A stretch of DNA of 64,000 nucleotides from Cerasicoccus maritimus (GCA_031296935.1 JAVDPD010000003.1:248001-312000); one strand, 5' to 3'. Counted from the stretch's first letter, positions 1 to 9,798 are shown. The notes: generated by a model not told the origin, from the sequence alone. A program made the numbers and translations.

Positions 1-1
1 C

Positions 2-2215
2 AATAGCACGATCAAAATTGAAGTCGTGCCGCTGGTCGTGCTGGCCAATCCGTATTCCGTGCCGCTGGCGCCAGCGGAGTATCAAATTGCTTTTGAGGAC
101 GGCTCGAAATTCAGTAGCCCGACGCTGAAACTCAAGTCTGGCAGCCCGGCAAACCCCAGTGCGGACCCGCAGGACGGCAATGGCGCAGATTTCCCCACTA
201 CGCTGTACACGCTCGACGATGCTGGGTTAACGAGCATTCGCTTCACCATCGATTGCGAGAATGGCATAGGTGCGGGAGAAGCGCAAATCTACATGCTTGA
301 TCAGCTCTCGGAAACGCTTCCGGATAAGAATGCCTCCGGCTCCACCAAGCTGAAGTTCAATCCGGTCATGGTTGCGGGTTATTCGCCAGACTCTCATTTG
401 GTCTACGATACGGGCCTCACTATCCCCGAGGAAGACACGCACGTAACGCTCTACATGGATGCGCCCCGTTTGGGGGCTCGCCTTTACCTGGGAGTAGATA
501 TCGATGCCGGGGAAGCAATGGTGGATAGTAAGCTCTTACATTGGGTCAACGGTTGGAGCTACAGTGGTGATCGCTTAAAGTCAGCATATGTCGTTTACCC
601 GACTTCGGGGCCGACGGAGCTGGTGTCTGAAGTCTTCAAGGAGGGCGGCGGCGCATTTTTTGCCCTTTACGATGTCTATTTCAACAAGGATTGGCTGTTG
701 CATTCAGCGCTGTTTTATCAGCAGAACTACCGCACGAATATCATCGATGGGCATCATGGCTACACCGGTAGCACTCACCTGAAGGAGTGGGCTTACTTAC
801 GTGGTAAAGACGGCTCGCCCAACAACGAAAAATATCTCGGGGCGCATTTACTTCGACCCAGCGGCGATCTTTATCATGCGCGTTGGGGCGTGATCAATAC
901 CGGTGTCGCCAATTACGACAGCACGGCGCCTTCCATGTTTAACACGCCCGATGTCGGCTTGCAGAATTTCCTCTACGATGTCCCCTCGGGCGATGTGCCG
1001 CTGACCTCGCTGGGCCAGCTTCAGCACTTCAACACCTCGGCTTACATTGATCGCAATAGCTGGTGGAACTCCTATGTCAACGGTCGCAAGGTCAGTGAGA
1101 CAACCACCGTGCAGTCCTGGCAGATGAATTACCCGATTGCCAATTCCTACGCTCACCCGCGGGTCGACCGCCAGAAGGTCATCAACAACATGTACTCCGG
1201 CTACCACTACGATGGCTCTTACCTGTGGAACGATATCTTGTGGGATCGCTTTTACTTCTCCACCTATCCGACGACTGGCGATTTCGACTTCAATACGGAT
1301 ATCCTCGTCAATTCGCGCTTCCACCCCTTCCGTCCCGAGGATGAGGTCGCAAGTGACGTCGAGGAAAACTTCCGCGGTCCGAGTGGCTTGCCCACCTTGG
1401 AAAACACCCGCATGGCTGCACAAAACTTGCTGGTTGCCGGCGCCTTTAATGTTAATTCGACTTCGCGCGACGCTTGGCGCGCTGTGTTCTCTGGTTTGCG
1501 GGAGGCCAAAATCGGTTCGGAAACCAACTCCAGCAATTTAACCGCGCCATTCCCGCGCAACCTCCATCTCACTGGCAGCGCGGAAAATTCCCAGGCGGCT
1601 GACCACCCCAATGGCTGGGTTGGCTTCCGCAATTTGACTCAAAGCCAGATCGATGATTTGGCCGATGAGATGGTCTTGCAGGTTCAACTGCGCGGGCCCT
1701 TTCTTTCCTTGGCGGATTTCGTGAACCGCAAGCTCGTTGAGTCAGGTGATGATCCAAATGATCTTGGCGTCAGCGGCGCCCTGCAATCGGCGATTGATGC
1801 CGTAGTCAATCAAACCAGTGAGCTTACCCTGAGCTCGGGCACAGATGCCGACTACGTAACCGAGCTTGTCTCGTCTAGCTCAAACACTACGGTCGATCCG
1901 GATTTCCGCCTGCCTTCCGTCGCGGGCTACCCCGGCTACTTGCTCCAGGGTGATGTGCTCTCGGCGATTGGCCCGAGCCTTTCAGCCCGCTCCGACACCT
2001 TCCGCATCCGCGCCTATGGCGACTCCACCAACGCGCTGACTGGCGAGGTCGATTCCCGCGCCTGGTGCGAAGCCATTGTCCAGCGCCTGCCCGATTATGT
2101 CGACGGTGGCAATTTGCCTTACGAATCCGGCACTAATTTGTCTAGCGACAACGAAACCTTTGGTCGTCGTTATGCAATTGTCTCGTTCCGTTGGTTAACC
2201 CCTGATGAAATTTAA
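2..2215 (+). CDS. Verru_Chthon cassette protein A-like, 5' end missing
   Basis: The reading frame is already open at the first bases of the window, so the N-terminus lies upstream; at least 737 residues are visible. The C-terminal part carries phrases I associate with Verru_Chthon cassette protein A, a very large protein encoded with pilin-like proteins in Verrucomicrobia: FNVNSTSRDAWRAVFSG, then RGPFLSLADFVNRKL, then SDTFRIRAYGD near the end. The last two also resemble the helical region of type II secretion GspK-like minor pseudopilins. The role is unproven; a part in an envelope or pseudopilus assembly is the family-based inference. It overlaps the next gene by 11 bases, which indicates translational coupling. 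Confidence 0.6.
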   Translation, partial: NSTIKIEVVPLVVLANPYSVPLAPAEYQIAFEDGSKFSSPTLKLKSGSPANPSADPQDGNGADFPTTLYTLDDAGLTSIRFTIDCENGIGAGEAQIYMLDQLSETLPDKNASGSTKLKFNPVMVAGYSPDSHLVYDTGLTIPEEDTHVTLYMDAPRLGARLYLGVDIDAGEAMVDSKLLHWVNGWSYSGDRLKSAYVVYPTSGPTELVSEVFKEGGGAFFALYDVYFNKDWLLHSALFYQQNYRTNIIDGHHGYTGSTHLKEWAYLRGKDGSPNNEKYLGAHLLRPSGDLYHARWGVINTGVANYDSTAPSMFNTPDVGLQNFLYDVPSGDVPLTSLGQLQHFNTSAYIDRNSWWNSYVNGRKVSETTTVQSWQMNYPIANSYAHPRVDRQKVINNMYSGYHYDGSYLWNDILWDRFYFSTYPTTGDFDFNTDILVNSRFHPFRPEDEVASDVEENFRGPSGLPTLENTRMAAQNLLVAGAFNVNSTSRDAWRAVFSGLREAKIGSETNSSNLTAPFPRNLHLTGSAENSQAADHPNGWVGFRNLTQSQIDDLADEMVLQVQLRGPFLSLADFVNRKLVESGDDPNDLGVSGALQSAIDAVVNQTSELTLSSGTDADYVTELVSSSSNTTVDPDFRLPSVAGYPGYLLQGDVLSAIGPSLSARSDTFRIRAYGDSTNALTGEVDSRAWCEAIVQRLPDYVDGGNLPYESGTNLSSDNETFGRRYAIVSFRWLTPDEI

Positions 2216-2945
2216 AAACATGTTCGCCCGCTCGATCCTTTGCTTCCTCACCCTGCTGGCTCTGTCCGCCTGGCTGCGTGCCCAGCCAGTTCAGACCGGG
2301 GTGGAGGTGCGTTTCCTGTTTCTCGACGAATCGACTGGCCATTACGAAGCGGAAATCAAGGGCAAGACGCTCCTCATCAACCGCTACCCATACTCGATCA
2401 GCGATCCGCTGGAGGTCAGCGTGGGCGAGCGCATCCCGGTCTATCGTGTCACGGAAACACCCGAGGGCCCGCAGCGCGTCCAGATTGCCGACGTGCCGGC
2501 GGGCAGCGAGTCAGGATCGATCCTGGCCGTGCTGGCGCCGCGCCGTCCGACAGCGGAATCATCTTTGGCTTACGGTGTGAAAACTTTTGACAGCGACCCG
2601 GATGACTTCCCTGTTGGCAGCCTGCGCATTCTCAACCTGGGGCGCTCGACGGCGGCCTTTGCCTTGGGCCCGGAGCGCGTGTTGATCAAGCCCGGCGAGT
2701 CCCATGTGGTCGACCCGCAACCCGACCGCAAAAACCGCTTTTTTGCCCGCATCGCCGAGCGCACTGACGATGGTTGGGAAGTCCGCTACGACAACGTGGA
2801 AATCCTCCGCCCCGGCGAGCGCGTGACGGGCTTGTTTGTTTACTCGCCCTCGGGCATGAAACACACCTTCACCGAGGCCGAGCTCGAGGTCTCCGGCGAC
2901 CCGCCTCCCAGCCACTACTGGCTCACCTACACCGAGCGCCTGTAG
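2205..2945 (+). CDS. Exported protein of unknown function downstream of Verru_Chthon-like gene
   Basis: The protein has 246 residues. A typical signal peptide covers about residues 1-26 (basic start, hydrophobic core LCFLTLLALSAW, then LRAQ as a likely cleavage region). The mature part is rich in beta-type segments and has no motif that I recognise. The ATG lies inside the end of the preceding gene (ATGAAATTTAA contains both the start and the upstream TAA), so the two are probably one operon and may work on the same envelope structure. No further function can be assigned. Confidence 0.75.
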   Translation: MKFKNMFARSILCFLTLLALSAWLRAQPVQTGVEVRFLFLDESTGHYEAEIKGKTLLINRYPYSISDPLEVSVGERIPVYRVTETPEGPQRVQIADVPAGSESGSILAVLAPRRPTAESSLAYGVKTFDSDPDDFPVGSLRILNLGRSTAAFALGPERVLIKPGESHVVDPQPDRKNRFFARIAERTDDGWEVRYDNVEILRPGERVTGLFVYSPSGMKHTFTEAELEVSGDPPPSHYWLTYTERL

Positions 2946-2990
2946 CGCCCGCTGGGCTAGTTGAACGAGGATCGAGCAAGACGTTTTTCT

Positions 2991-3064
2991 TTTGAACAGA
3001 AGGCAGCAAAGAGCGCAAAGCCTCGGGGCAACTTCTTTGCTGCCTTTGCTGCCTTCTGTTCAAA
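2991..3064. repeat. Perfect 21-bp inverted repeat with 32-bp loop
   Basis: The left arm 2991-3011 (TTTGAACAGAAGGCAGCAAAG, split here as arm) is exactly complementary to 3044-3064. A transcript would fold into a long hairpin. It lies 45 bases behind the upstream gene, so it could end that transcript, although there is no U-run; it looks like a dispersed intergenic repeat. Confidence 0.75.
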
Positions 3065-3155
3065 CACTGTGCTTTGCTTGGCCCGCGCTGATTGGTTGCG
3101 TGCTGCCGGGTCTCAACGCGCCATGCTTGGCATCCAGTTGCGTTTCGAGAGTGGT

Positions 3156-3228
3156 CTCTGCGCCTCAGCGCCTCTGCGGGAAATTTCTAGCGCATTGATT
3201 TGTCCCGCAGAGGCGCGGAGACGCAGAG
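3156..3228. repeat. Inverted repeat of the CTCTGCG/CGCAGAG type
   Basis: Arms 3156-3181 and 3203-3228 are complementary over 26 bases with two mismatches and contain the GCCTCTGCGGGA core. The sequence style is the same as that of the arms around the small gene at 34.4 kb, which suggests a family of dispersed repeats in this genome. Confidence 0.65.
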
Positions 3229-3871
3229 GCGATCATGCCGGTTCACGCGAAGAGGTGTCCCGAGTTTTTTCAAAAAACTTTTCCCGGGCGCTTGTTTTCT
3301 CAGCGGGATTGGGTGGTTTCGCTATTAGTTAGCACGAGTCACTATTAGTGAGAGCCACTGGCTAATAGCGAGCAGCTCTAAGTGGCGCCGGAAATTCGAC
3401 ATAATGCCGAAAAAGTGCCCCACCGAGCCAATGTAACCAACTGAGCCTGTGTAGCCCGTGCAGTCATTGGCAGTGGAGGGGAACGGTGGTAAAATAGTTG
3501 GCATGATGACGGCGTCGCGCGCCGCCACCTTTAACTTTTCTTCATTATGAAAACGATCCACCGCCAGAGTCGCCGTCCGCCATAGCGGGCAGGGCAGTTA
3601 GTTGAGGCAATGCCGTCGGCGAGCGCATTCGTTCGCAGGCGGGCTTTGAACCGTGGGATGGGGCCCATTCGCAGGTTGGCTTGGTGTAGACAACCAGCAC
3701 GCGACGCCCCGAGGTTTTAATTCGGCTGCGGCCGGCAAAGTCCGCCTCCGATTATGCCAGTTTGCGCTCCGGGCATTGGTGTCGAGGTCCAGCTATTTGC
3801 TGGCCCAGGTATGGGCGCGTTTGCGCGCCAGGCCGCCCGCAGTTTGCGTTTCTGCAAACGGATGGGTGCGC

Positions 3872-4100
3872 TGTGTTCTTTGATAATTAGTTGAGCAGGT
3901 TTTACCCCCCCCCCGGCCCCCCTGCGGGGCGCCGGGAGGAAAAAGATTAAAGGAAAAAGGAAAAAGTGACCGTGCGCGAAGTTGCGATATGGAGTGCGCC
4001 AGTCCTCTGGCGCTTTTGGCATTTTGCGCAAACGGAGAAGGTTTTCGTCTGCCTCATTCCATTCGAAAGCGCCAAAGGGCTGGCGCACTCCACATCCGGG
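3872..4100. repeat. Dispersed intergenic element, copy A
   Basis: The stretch shares an ordered set of blocks with 41908-42053: GTGTTCTTTGA, a run of C followed by GGCCCCC and TGC, a purine-rich AAAGGAAAA block, and GCGATATGGAGTGCGCCAG. In this copy the last block is also present in inverted form at about 4078-4096, so the right half forms a large imperfect palindrome. Both copies lie just behind the 3' end of a minus-strand gene. Confidence 0.55.
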
Positions 4101-4171
4101 CGGCATTCGTTGTTCGTTGCTTAAAACTTAACTCCTAAAACCTAAACCTCCCACGCACCGTGTGGCCCAAC

Positions 4172-4206
4172 AAAAAGGCCCGGCCAAAACTGACCGGACC
4201 TTTTTC
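4172..4206 (-). terminator. Rho-independent terminator of the PfkB-type gene
   Basis: The sequence reads AAAAAGG-CCGG...CCGG-CCTTTTT around a short loop, so it can work in both directions. It lies 40 bases behind the stop codon of the minus-strand kinase gene, with a second GC-rich hairpin (4230-4245) directly after that stop. Confidence 0.75.
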
Positions 4207-4246
4207 CTTTAAACTTTTTCCTTTAATCTCCCGCGCGAGCGCGGGC

Positions 4247-5359
<1,113 letters not shown>

Positions 5360-5426
5360 GTCGCCGCATTGTGAGACAGATTACGCGAAGGTGAAGCACG
5401 AATTTTACGCAACTAATAAAAGATTA

Positions 5427-5438
5427 GATTACGTAATC
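5427..5438. promoter_or_regulatory. Perfect 12-bp palindrome between divergent genes
   Basis: GATTACGTAATC is fully self-complementary and lies in the AT-rich interval between the minus-strand kinase gene and the plus-strand exbB-like gene, a typical place for a dimeric regulator site. No regulator gene is adjacent, so this remains a weak guess. Confidence 0.3.
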
Positions 5439-5527
5439 AGACGTGTTAGCACCAAATTGTTCGAGAAAATGGCCTCTGGCGGAATTTGATTTTGCCAGTG
5501 CGGGGGTAAGGCGTTTGCGTTGTGGCC

Positions 5528-6277
5528 ATGCCGATTGAGTGGTCATCCATCACGCTGGTGCTGGCGCAAAGCGACGCCGGCCCGAACGTCTTTACTTACT
5601 TTGGGCAGTCGAACATTGCGGGCAAATGCATCATCCTGGCGCTGGCGATCTTTTCGATCCTGGCCTGGTCGGTGATGATTGGGAAATACCTCGACCTGTC
5701 CCGCCTACGTTCGCTGAACCTGAATTTTGAGCGAAAGCTGGCCGACGTAAATTCCATCCTCGCGCTCAACCTGAAGGCGCAAGCCGCCGGTCTCGGGCCT
5801 TATGCCATGCTGGCTCATGGCGCGGTGACCGCCTACCGTCGCTACGCGGGCGGCTCGGGCGCAGGCGCGGTACGCATCCGCATGGGGCACGTGGAAAACT
5901 CCCTCCAACGCGGCGTGGCGCAGCAGACGATGAAGTATGAGTCGAAGATGGTGCTGTTGGGCTCGATCGTCACGGGCGCGCCGTTCCTTGGCCTGCTGGG
6001 CACGGTGTGGGGTGTGATGGACGCCTTTGGCTCGATGGCCTTGCAGGATTCCGCTTCGCTGCAAAACCTGGCCCCGGGCGTGTCCGGCGCGTTGTTGACG
6101 ACCGTTGCCGGCCTGCTCGTTGCGATTCCGTCCGTTTTTGGCTACAACTTTCTTTTGACGCAGACCAAGCTGCTCGTGACCGAGCTGGAGAACTTCGCCA
6201 GCGCGCTGGCGGACCGCATCGAGCTGGAAATGCAGACCGAAATCGACCAGGCTCAACCGGAGGAGGAAGACTACTAA
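5528..6277 (+). CDS. exbB: MotA/TolQ/ExbB family proton channel protein
   Basis: The protein has 249 residues from the ATG at 5528; a GTG six bases earlier is an alternative. A membrane segment lies at about 25-47, and the conserved channel region follows a cytoplasmic stretch: SIVTGAPFLGLLGTVWGVMDAF and later LLTTVAGLLVAIPSVFGYNF. These are the two C-terminal helices of TolQ/ExbB proteins, which with ExbD/TolR use proton motive force to energise outer-membrane transport or envelope constriction. The exbD-like gene follows after one base, and an acyltransferase gene follows that, so the three form an operon. No TonB gene is visible here. Confidence 0.88.
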   Translation: MPIEWSSITLVLAQSDAGPNVFTYFGQSNIAGKCIILALAIFSILAWSVMIGKYLDLSRLRSLNLNFERKLADVNSILALNLKAQAAGLGPYAMLAHGAVTAYRRYAGGSGAGAVRIRMGHVENSLQRGVAQQTMKYESKMVLLGSIVTGAPFLGLLGTVWGVMDAFGSMALQDSASLQNLAPGVSGALLTTVAGLLVAIPSVFGYNFLLTQTKLLVTELENFASALADRIELEMQTEIDQAQPEEEDY

Positions 6278-6278
6278 G

Positions 6279-6695
6279 ATGGCCCGTACGTTTCGTCGCA
6301 AGCAGAGCATGGAGGCAGTCTCGGAGATCAATGTGACTCCGCTGATCGACCTCGCGTTTGCCCTGTTGATCATCTTTATGATCACGACGCCACTGCTGGA
6401 GCAGACCATCCCACTTAACCTGCCCAAGGAAGATCAGCGCGATCAAGGCGCTCGCCCAGACGTCGAAGTGCAGGTGATTTCAATCGAGAAGGACGGGCAG
6501 GTTCATTGGGGCACGGAGCCGGTCAGCATGGCCAAGCTCGATGAAATGCTCAACCGCTTGGCTGCACGCGCCGAGCCGCCGGTGCTGAGCATCCGCGGCG
6601 ATGCCGACATCGACTACCAGCACATCATCGACGTGCTGAACCTGGTGAAGAAGCACAAGCTGACCCGTATCTCGCTGGACACGGCGGTTCGTTAA
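6279..6695 (+). CDS. exbD: ExbD/TolR family biopolymer transport protein
   Basis: The protein has 138 residues. The N-terminal region EINVTPLIDLAFALLIIFM is the typical single membrane helix, with the essential aspartate in PLIDL. The periplasmic domain ends with the family phrase DADIDYQHIIDVLNLVKK. It partners with the ExbB-like protein encoded directly upstream (one base between stop and start) to form the proton-driven motor. The length is normal for the family. Confidence 0.9.
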   Translation: MARTFRRKQSMEAVSEINVTPLIDLAFALLIIFMITTPLLEQTIPLNLPKEDQRDQGARPDVEVQVISIEKDGQVHWGTEPVSMAKLDEMLNRLAARAEPPVLSIRGDADIDYQHIIDVLNLVKKHKLTRISLDTAVR

Positions 6696-6698
6696 GTG

Positions 6699-7373
6699 AT
6701 GGCTGAGGAAGCACGAGAGCCCGCGCCCAAGCGCACGGTGCGCAGCTTGTCTGGCTGGAATTTGCTGGCAGTCGAGGTTTTGGCGTTCATCACGCGCATG
6801 TGGTGCGCGAGCCTGCGCATTAAGATCGATGAGGAAACGCGTGCTGTGATGGCCGACCCCGCGGCGACAGTCTTTGTCCTGTGGCACAACCGCTTGTTTG
6901 GCATTGGCGAGGTGCATCGACGCTTCCGCCGTCCGCATGTGGACCGACCGATTTTTGGGCTGATTAGCGCGAGTAAAGACGGCGCTTGGCTGGCGGCGTT
7001 TTTTGAGCGAATCGGCATTCAGGCCGTGCGCGGCTCGAGCAGTTGGCGTGGCATGCAGGCGGTGCGTGAGTCGGTAAAGGTGCTCGACGAGGGCGACCTC
7101 GGCATCACGCCTGATGGGCCGCGTGGACCATGCTACGATTTCAAGTCCGGCGCTGCTTTGATTGCGCGCAAGGCGAACTCCCGCGTAGTGATCCTGAGCT
7201 TGAATTATGGTCCATCCAAGCAGCTGAAGAGCTGGGACCGCTTCTATATTCCATGGCCCTTCACGCGGGTGGAATACATTGCGCGTGAGGTGGAAATAAA
7301 AACGAGCGGCCCATTGGAGCCGCTCGCTGAAGAGCTAAAGTCTAAGATGACTGCAATTACTCGCGACCGCTAA
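6699..7373 (+). CDS. DUF374-type lysophospholipid acyltransferase family protein
   Basis: The protein has 224 residues. It carries the acyltransferase-like signature VLWHNRLF (an HN in place of HxxxxD), then SASKDGAWLAAFFERIGI, RGSSSWRGMQAVRE and TPDGPRGP, which are the blocks of the DUF374 family. These proteins are membrane-associated and related to acyltransferases acting on lipid A or phospholipids; the exact substrate is unknown. The ATG at 6699 lies three bases behind the exbD stop (TAA GTG ATG), so it is co-transcribed with exbB/exbD, which fits an envelope role. Confidence 0.8.
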   Translation: MAEEAREPAPKRTVRSLSGWNLLAVEVLAFITRMWCASLRIKIDEETRAVMADPAATVFVLWHNRLFGIGEVHRRFRRPHVDRPIFGLISASKDGAWLAAFFERIGIQAVRGSSSWRGMQAVRESVKVLDEGDLGITPDGPRGPCYDFKSGAALIARKANSRVVILSLNYGPSKQLKSWDRFYIPWPFTRVEYIAREVEIKTSGPLEPLAEELKSKMTAITRDR

Positions 7374-7426
7374 TCCGAAATCGGGACGGTCGCGCAGCAA
7401 CGCGCAGGAAACAGAAATTCGTCTGC

Positions 7427-7894
7427 TTAGAATACCGGGCGGAGCACCGCGGTGGAGCCGGCGGCAACCGTCATATTTTCGCCCTTGGCCCAAGTCTTGT
7501 CGTTGAGGACAAACTTGAATTCAAGCCCTTCGGCGGCGTCGGTCGTGGACCAAGTCCACTTGCCATCGGCGCAGTCCATGGCGATGCCCTTAGTCCAGCC
7601 GAGAGGACCGCCTTCGCCGCGCAGATAAATGACGTTGCCCCAACCTACATCAAGATCGGCCACGATCGTGGTGAGGGGAGGTGTGCTGGCAGCAGACTTG
7701 GCGGGCGCTTCGCTGGCCGCCTTTTTGACGGTCTTCTTAACGACCTTTTTAACTGCTTTCTTTGCCACAGCCTTTTTGACCGGAGCCTTCTTTGCTGGGG
7801 CAGCAGCTTTCTTAGTCGCGGTCTTCTTGACAGCGGTTTTTTTAGTAGCCGCCTTTTTGGCGGGCGCTTTCTTTGCAGTCTTTTTGGTAGCCAT
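7427..7894 (-). CDS. Histone H1-like Lys/Ala-rich tail fused to a starch-binding-like domain
   Basis: The protein has 155 residues. Residues 1 to about 68 are a low-complexity tail built from KKTA, AKKA, PAKK and VKK units, like the C-terminal tails of histone H1 and bacterial H1-like nucleoid proteins. Residues about 75-155 form a compact beta-type domain with GWGNVIYLRGEGGPLGW, DGKWTWS and LEFKFVLNDKTW, which resembles CBM20/CBM48-type glycan-binding modules (the W-x-x-G, then EFKFV-W spacing). Binding of DNA by the tail is the likely property; glycan binding by the second domain is a structural guess. It is transcribed alone, opposite to the acyltransferase gene. Confidence 0.75.
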   Translation of the reverse strand: MATKKTAKKAPAKKAATKKTAVKKTATKKAAAPAKKAPVKKAVAKKAVKKVVKKTVKKAASEAPAKSAASTPPLTTIVADLDVGWGNVIYLRGEGGPLGWTKGIAMDCADGKWTWSTTDAAEGLEFKFVLNDKTWAKGENMTVAAGSTAVLRPVF

Positions 7895-8048
7895 ACTTAG
7901 GTTCAGTATTGATTATGATTGGCGGTAGACGGATTTAATTTTGTAGCAGGTACAAAGCCAACTTCAAGTGCAATCCATGACGATGGTTCATTTTACGCAG
8001 CGTCGATTTCCCTTTGCAAAATCGTTAGAATGCCGTAGCGTAAAGAAT

Positions 8049-8228
8049 GGAATCTTCTTCTGTGCACGAGACCTCGTCATGCTCTTCTCCTTTCTAATCC
8101 TACGGGAGCTTGCCGCCAGACGGTGACGGTCAAGCCGTAAACCGGAAGACTAGAGTCGTCTGGAAAGCACCCACCTTGATACTTGAGGTAACAGAGCGTT
8201 CGCTATATCGGTACAAGCAGAAGGTTCC
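8049..8228 (+). ncRNA. ssrS: 6S RNA
   Basis: About 180 bases with no gene. The ends GGAATCTTCTTCTGT and ACAAGCAGAAGGTTCC can pair into the long closing stem typical of 6S RNA. The 3' half contains CACCTTGA...TTGAGGTAACAG, which lines up with the conserved CACCTTGA...CAAGGGTTACAG of the Escherichia coli molecule. 6S RNA mimics an open promoter and binds the housekeeping RNA polymerase holoenzyme in stationary phase. The exact ends are estimated from the stem. The gene downstream (MshEN-like) starts 39 bases later, so it may share the transcript. Confidence 0.8.
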
Positions 8229-8267
8229 TTCACTTTCTTTCCAACTCAAATACAACAATTACGCGCC

Positions 8268-8792
8268 ATGCTAACCGACAAGGAACGCCGCCCGCTCATC
8301 TTACGCAGTAACCGTTTTCTTGGATCCGCCCTGGTTGAGCGGGAACTCATTAAAACGGAAGACCTCGAAGCCGCGAATGAGAAGCTGCTTGAGGCGGTGC
8401 AAAGCGGCAATATGCGAGGCGCGAACTTGCTCAACATTCTCCTCTTCGACATCAAGGCGATTGATGAATCTTTGTTAGTTGAGGTGATTACTGAAGATGA
8501 GTCCCTGGGGCTGATCGACCTCACGCATTATGACATGGCCAAGTTCCGTGAGATCGATGCGGACATCGATTTGTGCTACGCCACATACACGGTGCCCTTT
8601 GACCGCGTGGAGGACTTTACCATGATCGCTACGGCCTACTACCTGAGTAAGCCCACGATCCAATATTGGGAGGAGGCTATCGGCGGGAACATCATTTGGT
8701 ATGTGTGTTCCGTGGCTTCGATTGCGGAAGCCATCGAGCGCGCCTCGCAACTGGCGAGCTCGGAGGAAGTTGCGGTCAAGGAAGGTTCCTAG
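8268..8792 (+). CDS. Stand-alone GspE/MshE N-terminal-like domain protein
   Basis: The protein has 174 residues and starts at the ATG at 8268. Its build recalls the N-terminal domain of type II secretion and type IV pilus ATPases (MshEN/GspEII): RFLGSALVERELIKTEDLEAA, cut here for length to its first part, then the block LVEVITEDESLGLIDLT, and a later region KPTIQYWEEAIGGNI where the family usually has a second copy. No ATPase domain follows. In this family the domain binds cyclic di-GMP or protein partners; which of these applies here is unknown. It follows the 6S RNA closely. Confidence 0.6.
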   Translation: MLTDKERRPLILRSNRFLGSALVERELIKTEDLEAANEKLLEAVQSGNMRGANLLNILLFDIKAIDESLLVEVITEDESLGLIDLTHYDMAKFREIDADIDLCYATYTVPFDRVEDFTMIATAYYLSKPTIQYWEEAIGGNIIWYVCSVASIAEAIERASQLASSEEVAVKEGS

Positions 8793-8997
8793 CGTCGGCT
8801 TCCAGTTGTTTAAAGGATAGCACTGCCAGCAATGCGCAGCGGGTTTTTTATTTGCTTAATTTTGCCCTGTTCGCGCCGATGGGTTTTGAGTTGGAATCAG
8901 TTCGGATATAGCTGCTAGCGCGCTTATCCAATTGGCTGATTTTTACTTAATTATATTCATGCGAATAGACTCGTTCGCAAACCCTCCAACCCCAAAC

Positions 8998-9678
8998 ATG
9001 ACACATCGAATCTTTCTTCCTCTGCTCGCCTTGCCAGTCGGAGCGCTCAGCTCTAATGCTGCTGTTTCAAGCTTTTATGTAGATTTTGGCCCGGGCAACA
9101 ACACGACCGTCGGCAACTATAACAATGTTACCGTGACGGGCGTGAGCGAATCCTCGCAGTCCTTTACGCTGGTGGATTCTGAAGGCAGCTCCGCAGATAA
9201 CTATGGCTTTTCCGCCACTAGCGCCGACCAGCTCTCCGGGACTAATGACGCGACGAACCTAACACCCTACACGACGCCCTTTGAGCTGACCGCCAACCAG
9301 GACTCCATCTATTTTGACAACGGCGAGACGATGACCGTTACCCTGAGTAATTTGGATGTCGGCCTCACCTACGACCTGACGATGTTCAGCTCGCGTGCAT
9401 CAACCAGCAGTCGCATTACACAATTTGAGCTAACCGCTGGCACACTTAGCGGCAACACCGTGGTGCAACTGCAGACGATGAACAATCAGGGTAACACGGT
9501 CGGTTTCTCCGGTGTGACACCCGATGTCAGTGGCAACATTACCTTCGAGGTTCAGCAAAATACCAGCTTTGGCTACATCAATGCCCTGGAGATCACTGCG
9601 GTTCCCGAGCCCTCAACCTACGTCATTTTGATGGGCGTATGTGGGCTAGGCTTTGCGCTGTGGCGTCGTCGGCAGTAG
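8998..9678 (+). CDS. PEP-CTERM sorting domain protein
   Basis: The protein has 226 residues from the ATG at 8998, which puts a signal peptide (IFLPLLALPVGALSSNA) at the N-terminus; an upstream in-frame ATG at 8959 is less likely. The C-terminus shows the full sorting tail: VPEPSTYVILMG, a short membrane helix and the basic end WRRRQ. Exosortase recognises such tails and processes the protein for the envelope or exopolysaccharide; an exosortase is encoded at 21.3-22.2 kb. The central part is Ser/Thr/Asn-rich, like other surface or biofilm proteins, and has no recognised domain. Confidence 0.85.
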   Translation: MTHRIFLPLLALPVGALSSNAAVSSFYVDFGPGNNTTVGNYNNVTVTGVSESSQSFTLVDSEGSSADNYGFSATSADQLSGTNDATNLTPYTTPFELTANQDSIYFDNGETMTVTLSNLDVGLTYDLTMFSSRASTSSRITQFELTAGTLSGNTVVQLQTMNNQGNTVGFSGVTPDVSGNITFEVQQNTSFGYINALEITAVPEPSTYVILMGVCGLGFALWRRRQ

Positions 9679-9758
9679 GCATCGTCTTTGGCGAATTCAT
9701 TTTGTGCAGGGCGATTTCTTCCAGAGGTCGCCCTGTTTGTGTATGAATTTCAGCGCAC

Positions 9759-9793
9759 AAAAAATCCGCAAATCTGAGACTTGCGGATTTTTT
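9759..9793. terminator. Bidirectional Rho-independent terminator
   Basis: AAAAAATCCGCAA and its complement TTGCGGATTTTTT flank an 8-base loop. It can stop transcription of the PEP-CTERM gene from the left and of the tRNA gene from the right. Confidence 0.8.
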
Positions 9794-9798
9794 GAAAA

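Larger units (their letters stand above)
2946..4246. other. Repeat-rich intergenic region without convincing gene
   Basis: About 1.3 kb between two gene ends. It holds two inverted-repeat elements (2991-3064 and 3156-3228), a dispersed element also present near 41.9 kb (3872-4100), a terminator (4172-4206) and a GC-rich hairpin directly behind the stop of the next minus-strand gene (4230-4245). Short open frames exist in several phases but lack family motifs and plausible starts, so I call none of them genes. Confidence 0.6.

Noticed and set aside
2961..3332. 123-codon plus-strand frame behind the Verru_Chthon-like operon
   Set aside because: It runs through two inverted-repeat elements and its composition is explained by them.
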